Assembly: GCA_944324675.1 (NCBI GenBank)
Contig: CALUXE010000008.1
Coordinates: forward strand, 1 to 64,000
Direction: 5' to 3'
DNA: 64,000 nt
DNA from: an uncultured Elusimicrobiales bacterium
Lineage (GTDB): Bacteria; Elusimicrobiota; Elusimicrobia; Elusimicrobiales; Elusimicrobiaceae
Shown here: in pieces, positions 61,054 to 64,000 of the stretch
Layout: every line of letters starts with the position of its first letter
Numbering within the stretch: position 1 is the first letter of the stretch
Made by a program: the position numbers and the translations under genes
The notes under the pieces: model-generated
Told to the model about the DNA's origin: nothing
Seen by the model: only the letters and a program-made list of their open reading frames with translations
Databases searched by the model: none

Positions 61054-62238
61054 ATGGAAAAAATGAAATTTTTAGAAGATGAAATAGCCCAGCTTAAAGC
61101 TGAAAATCGCTTTATCCAGCCCAATGTCCTGCAAAGCGCGCAGGGGCCGATATCCGTAATAGACGGCAAAGAAGTCATAAACCTGACTTCAAACAATTAT
61201 CTTTGTCTTACCACGCATCCCAAAGTGGTCGCGGCCGCTGTAGCCGCCACGGAAAAATACGGCATAGGCACCGCCGCCGTACGCACTATAATCGGCACCA
61301 CTTCCCTGCACGAGGAGCTGGAAAAACGCCTGGCGGAATTTAAAGGGACGGAAGATTCCATTGTAATACAATCGGGTTTCACTTCCAACACGGCAACCTG
61401 CCAAAGCCTGATGACCAGCCCCGACGATGTTCTTATATCCGACGAGCTCAACCACGCCTCTATAATCGACGGCGGCAGGCTGGCCAAAGCCAAAAAGAAA
61501 ATTTACCGCCATAACGATATGGCCCATTTAAAAGAAATTTTGGAAACGCCGGAAGTTCGCTCCGCCAGGAGAAAACTACTTGTTACCGACGGAGTATTCA
61601 GCATGGACGGCGACATCGCAAACCTGCCGGAAATAGTCGAACTCTGCAACAAACACGATGTCATCACCATGGTTGACGACGCGCACGCCAGCGGCGTAAT
61701 AGGGCCGCAGGGCCGCGGCACCGTCGCGCATTACGGGCTTAAAGGAAAGGTGGATATCCAGATAGGCACCCTTTCAAAAGCGTTTGCTACAATAGGCGGT
61801 TATGTGGCGGGCAGCCATAATTTAAAGCAGTATATGCAGTCGGTCGCGAGGCCGTTTTTATTCTCCAGCTCGCATCCGCCGGCCGTAGTGGCCACCTGTT
61901 TGGCGGGCCTTGACGTAATTTACAATGAGCCCGAGCGCCTGCAAAAGCTTTGGGATAACACCAAATTCTTTAAAGAAGAACTTAAAAAAGCCGGCTTTGA
62001 CACCGGCGCGTCCCAAACGCCGATAACGCCCGTAATGGTGGGAGACACGCAGAAAGCGCACGCTTTAAGCAAAATGCTTTTTGACGAAGGCGTATTCGCT
62101 TTGGCGATCGGATTCCCTACGGTAGCCAAAGGCAAGGAGCGGCTTAGAACTATAGTAACGGCGGGGCACGAGTTTGCCCAGCTGGAAAAAGCCGCCGCCG
62201 CTTTCAAAAAATGCGGCAAGGACTTAGGGATAATTTAA
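61054..62238 (+). CDS. kbl: 2-amino-3-ketobutyrate CoA ligase (glycine C-acetyltransferase)
   Basis: This 394-residue PLP enzyme of the alpha-oxoamine synthase family splits 2-amino-3-ketobutyrate with CoA to glycine and acetyl-CoA. It has TSNNYLCLTTHPKVV, MVDDAHASGVIGPQGRG, and the PLP lysine in IGTLSKAFATIGGY. It pairs with tdh just upstream. Its stop codon overlaps the znuA start by one base (TAATG), tying threonine catabolism and zinc uptake into one transcript. Confidence 0.95.
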   Translation: MEKMKFLEDEIAQLKAENRFIQPNVLQSAQGPISVIDGKEVINLTSNNYLCLTTHPKVVAAAVAATEKYGIGTAAVRTIIGTTSLHEELEKRLAEFKGTEDSIVIQSGFTSNTATCQSLMTSPDDVLISDELNHASIIDGGRLAKAKKKIYRHNDMAHLKEILETPEVRSARRKLLVTDGVFSMDGDIANLPEIVELCNKHDVITMVDDAHASGVIGPQGRGTVAHYGLKGKVDIQIGTLSKAFATIGGYVAGSHNLKQYMQSVARPFLFSSSHPPAVVATCLAGLDVIYNEPERLQKLWDNTKFFKEELKKAGFDTGASQTPITPVMVGDTQKAHALSKMLFDEGVFALAIGFPTVAKGKERLRTIVTAGHEFAQLEKAAAAFKKCGKDLGII

Positions 62239-63143
62239 TGTACGGCAAGTTGAAAAAATCGTTAAGCGTCGGGGTCCTCGCGGCCCTGACGCTTATCTTA
62301 GCGGCGGGCTGCGCGAAAGAGCCTCAAAACCAAGGGGAAAGCGGCGGCGCCTCCTATGCCATAAAAACAGCCGAGGCCGATTATGTCGCCTATTCTTTGG
62401 CAAAGCAGGTGCTTAAGGATATAGCTGAAATCAAAATGATTATCCCCCCCGGCTCCCAGCCGCATGGTTTTGAACCGCTCCCCAAAGACATAGCGGAAAT
62501 AGAAAAAACGCAGTTTTTGTTTTATATAAACGACAGGCTGGAACCTTGGGCTAAGAAACTCGGCGGGGATAAAGCTTTCCCTTTAGAAAGAAACCTCCCG
62601 GAAATCAACCCGGCCGATCCGCATGTCTGGATGGATTTTGACAATATACAAGTAATGGCCGAAAATATGGCCTATTATATATCTTCGCAATACCCCGACA
62701 CGGAAAAACAGCTCCTTAAAAATATTCTTAATTTTCATAACGAAGTTGATATGCTCAAAAGGATTTACGGGCAAATGCTTTCAAACTGCGAGCATAAAGA
62801 CATCTATCATATCGGGCATTTAGCTTTCGGCTATATCGCCGACAGATACGGCTTGAACTTCAAGCCGCTTACCGGCGCTAAAGCCGATGCCGAACCGACT
62901 CCCAAAGATATGGCGGAAATGATAAAAAGCATTAAGGAGAACAAGGTTAAATATATCTTTACCGAGGAAACTTTAAACCCGGCCATTTCTCAGGCCATCG
63001 CGCGGGAAACGGGGGCGCAAATACTTTATCTTCATACGATAGAACACGTAACAAAACAGGAATTTGAGCAGAATATGACTTATAGGCAGCTTATGCTTAA
63101 AAATCTGGACAGCCTGGCAAAAGGACTTAACTGTAAAGCGTGA
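62238..63143 (+). CDS. znuA: Zinc/metal ABC transporter substrate-binding lipoprotein (ZnuA-like)
   Basis: This 301-residue cluster A-I metal receptor has a lipoprotein signal ending in LAAGC (Cys about residue 25). Metal-binding residues are likely the His in PGSQPHGFEP, DPHVWMD and HIGHLAFGY plus a late acidic residue. The His-rich loop found in many ZnuA proteins is absent, so Mn2+ or Fe2+ are also possible. It overlaps kbl by one base and is followed by the ATPase (9-bp gap) and the permease. Confidence 0.92.
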   Translation: MYGKLKKSLSVGVLAALTLILAAGCAKEPQNQGESGGASYAIKTAEADYVAYSLAKQVLKDIAEIKMIIPPGSQPHGFEPLPKDIAEIEKTQFLFYINDRLEPWAKKLGGDKAFPLERNLPEINPADPHVWMDFDNIQVMAENMAYYISSQYPDTEKQLLKNILNFHNEVDMLKRIYGQMLSNCEHKDIYHIGHLAFGYIADRYGLNFKPLTGAKADAEPTPKDMAEMIKSIKENKVKYIFTEETLNPAISQAIARETGAQILYLHTIEHVTKQEFEQNMTYRQLMLKNLDSLAKGLNCKA

Positions 63144-63152
63144 TAACGGAAT

Positions 63153-63938
63153 ATGAACATAATAGAAGTTAAGGATTTGTCTTTCGCTTATAACGGGGAA
63201 GAAGTATTGAAAAATATTTCTTTCAGCGTAAAGCGCGGCGATTTTACCGGCCTGCTGGGCCCAAACGGCAGCGGGAAGACGACTCTTATAAAACTGGTTT
63301 TGGGGCTGCTTAAAACCGAAAAGGGCGGCGTAAAACTATTCGGGCAAGATTTAAACCGCTTTAAAGACTGGCGCAAAATAGGATATTTGGAACAAAAAGC
63401 CACCCCGCCCAAACTTATGCCCCTTACCGCTTTTGATGTGGCGAGGCTGGGTCTGTTAAGCACAAAGAAAATGCCGCGCATTTTCAACGCGCGCGACAGC
63501 CGCCTTACCGAAGAAATTATGGCCTTAACCAAATGCTTGGAATATAAAGACAAACTGTTCAGCGAACTTTCCGGCGGACAGCAGCAGCGCGTGCTCTTAG
63601 CCAGAACGCTGATCAATAAACCCTCCCTGATAATACTTGACGAACCTTCCACCGCTTTGGACAGCTCCTCCAGGGAAAACTTTTTTGAAATGATTTCCCA
63701 AATCAATAAAAACGCCGAAACCTCCGTTTTGGTTATTACGCACGACATAGCCGACATAGGCAAATATGTGAACAATTTTATAATTTTGGACAAAGAGATA
63801 ATCTTCTGCGGAGATAAACGCGAGTTCTGCCGTTCAAAAAGAGTTACCGATTATTTCGGGCCCTATACTCCCCATCTTATGGACCATCTGCACAGCGAAG
63901 ACAGCTGCCCGTTTAAGGAGAACCATGAACATCTTTGA
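63153..63938 (+). CDS. znuC: Metal ABC transporter ATP-binding protein (ZnuC-like)
   Basis: This 261-residue ATPase has Walker A GLLGPNGSGKTTLIKL, the signature LSGGQQQRVLLARTL, Walker B SLIILDEPSTALDS and the switch His in VITHDIADIG. The C-terminal His-rich end (HLMDHLHSEDS, then KENHEHL) is typical of metal-uptake ATPases. It overlaps the permease gene by 14 bp. With ZnuA and ZnuB it imports zinc or a similar divalent metal, possibly for the zinc enzyme Tdh in the same operon. Confidence 0.95.
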   Translation: MNIIEVKDLSFAYNGEEVLKNISFSVKRGDFTGLLGPNGSGKTTLIKLVLGLLKTEKGGVKLFGQDLNRFKDWRKIGYLEQKATPPKLMPLTAFDVARLGLLSTKKMPRIFNARDSRLTEEIMALTKCLEYKDKLFSELSGGQQQRVLLARTLINKPSLIILDEPSTALDSSSRENFFEMISQINKNAETSVLVITHDIADIGKYVNNFIILDKEIIFCGDKREFCRSKRVTDYFGPYTPHLMDHLHSEDSCPFKENHEHL

Positions 63939-64000
63939 GTTTCTATCTTACGCCTTTGTGCAAAAGGCTCTGATCGCCGGCGCGCTGATAGCGGTAATCA
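63925..64000 (+). CDS. znuB: Metal ABC transporter permease, N-terminal fragment (ZnuB-like)
   Basis: Only the first 25 codons lie in the window: MNIFEFLSYAFVQKALIAGA followed by a further hydrophobic run. This is the typical beginning of ABC-3 family permeases (an amphipathic start, then the first membrane helix). AAGGAG (63915-63920) precedes ATG 63925, which lies inside the end of znuC. The rest of the gene is outside the window. The call rests on the start pattern and on its position after znuA and znuC. Confidence 0.85.
   Translation, partial: MNIFEFLSYAFVQKALIAGALIAVI

Overview
The window comes from a diderm (Gram-negative-type) bacterium of moderate GC. The evidence is a near-complete lipid A / outer-membrane block (bamA, an OmpH/Skp-like chaperone, lpxD, lpxC, fabZ, lpxA, lpxI), several lipoproteins, a bactofilin with an M23 peptidase, AddAB recombination and a compact type II-C CRISPR-Cas9 locus. 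From recall, this mix, together with a PUFA/polyketide-type synthase, resembles Elusimicrobiota such as gut Elusimicrobium relatives. That placement is an inference and was not tested. Coding density is high, genes often overlap by 1 to 17 bp, and no integrase, transposase or rRNA gene was seen.

Layout. 1-5360 (minus): the first ~1786 residues of a giant synthase (KS-AT-KS-ACP-ACP...), cut by the window edge inside a tandem ACP repeat. 5582-9693 (plus): hinT, then rpsU-dnaG-rpoD, the classical macromolecular-synthesis operon. 9954-14178 (minus): apt, a second sigma-70 factor with a long lysine-rich tail, and rfbB/rfbC/rfbA for dTDP-sugars. 14302-14784: thioredoxin and tRNA-Arg. 14929-20099: a ten-repeat CRISPR array and a newly inferred tracrRNA on the plus strand, facing cas2, cas1 and cas9 on the minus strand. 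20227-25110 (minus): lysS, three tRNAs, an OppA-type lipoprotein and a C39-like peptidase. 25185-31622: murI-pgeF, a cation/proton antiporter, a TPR-TM Ser/Thr kinase, a nucleoside phosphorylase and a CorA with an altered signature motif. 31754-41785: uppP, then the long plus-strand run addB-addA-ybaB-CoA-binding protein-aldo/keto reductase-radical SAM. 41980-46850: a TlpA-like lipoprotein, then M23 peptidase-bactofilin-PpiD-like-PfkB kinase, tRNA-Thr, an HtrA-like protease and rpmB. 47024-48560: ECF sigma, anti-sigma and a secreted charged protein. 48766-56399: outer-membrane biogenesis and lipid A. 56447-64000: ybaK, ldh, a DMT exporter, a DUF4097-like protein, and tdh-kbl running into znuA-znuC-znuB.

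Two regulatory themes stand out. First, several lead genes (hinT, the second sigma factor, murI, addB, the M23 gene, bamA) have a TATAAT-like box only 6 to 10 nt before the start codon and no Shine-Dalgarno. They are probably leaderless, while genes inside operons carry ordinary AGGAG sites. Second, every CRISPR repeat contains TTGACA near its start and an extended -10 (TGTTTCAAT) at its end. This resembles the promoter-in-repeat design known from Neisseria type II-C arrays. The last repeat could therefore also drive the tracrRNA.

All calls rest on reading the sequence and on recalled family motifs. No database search or folding program was run.
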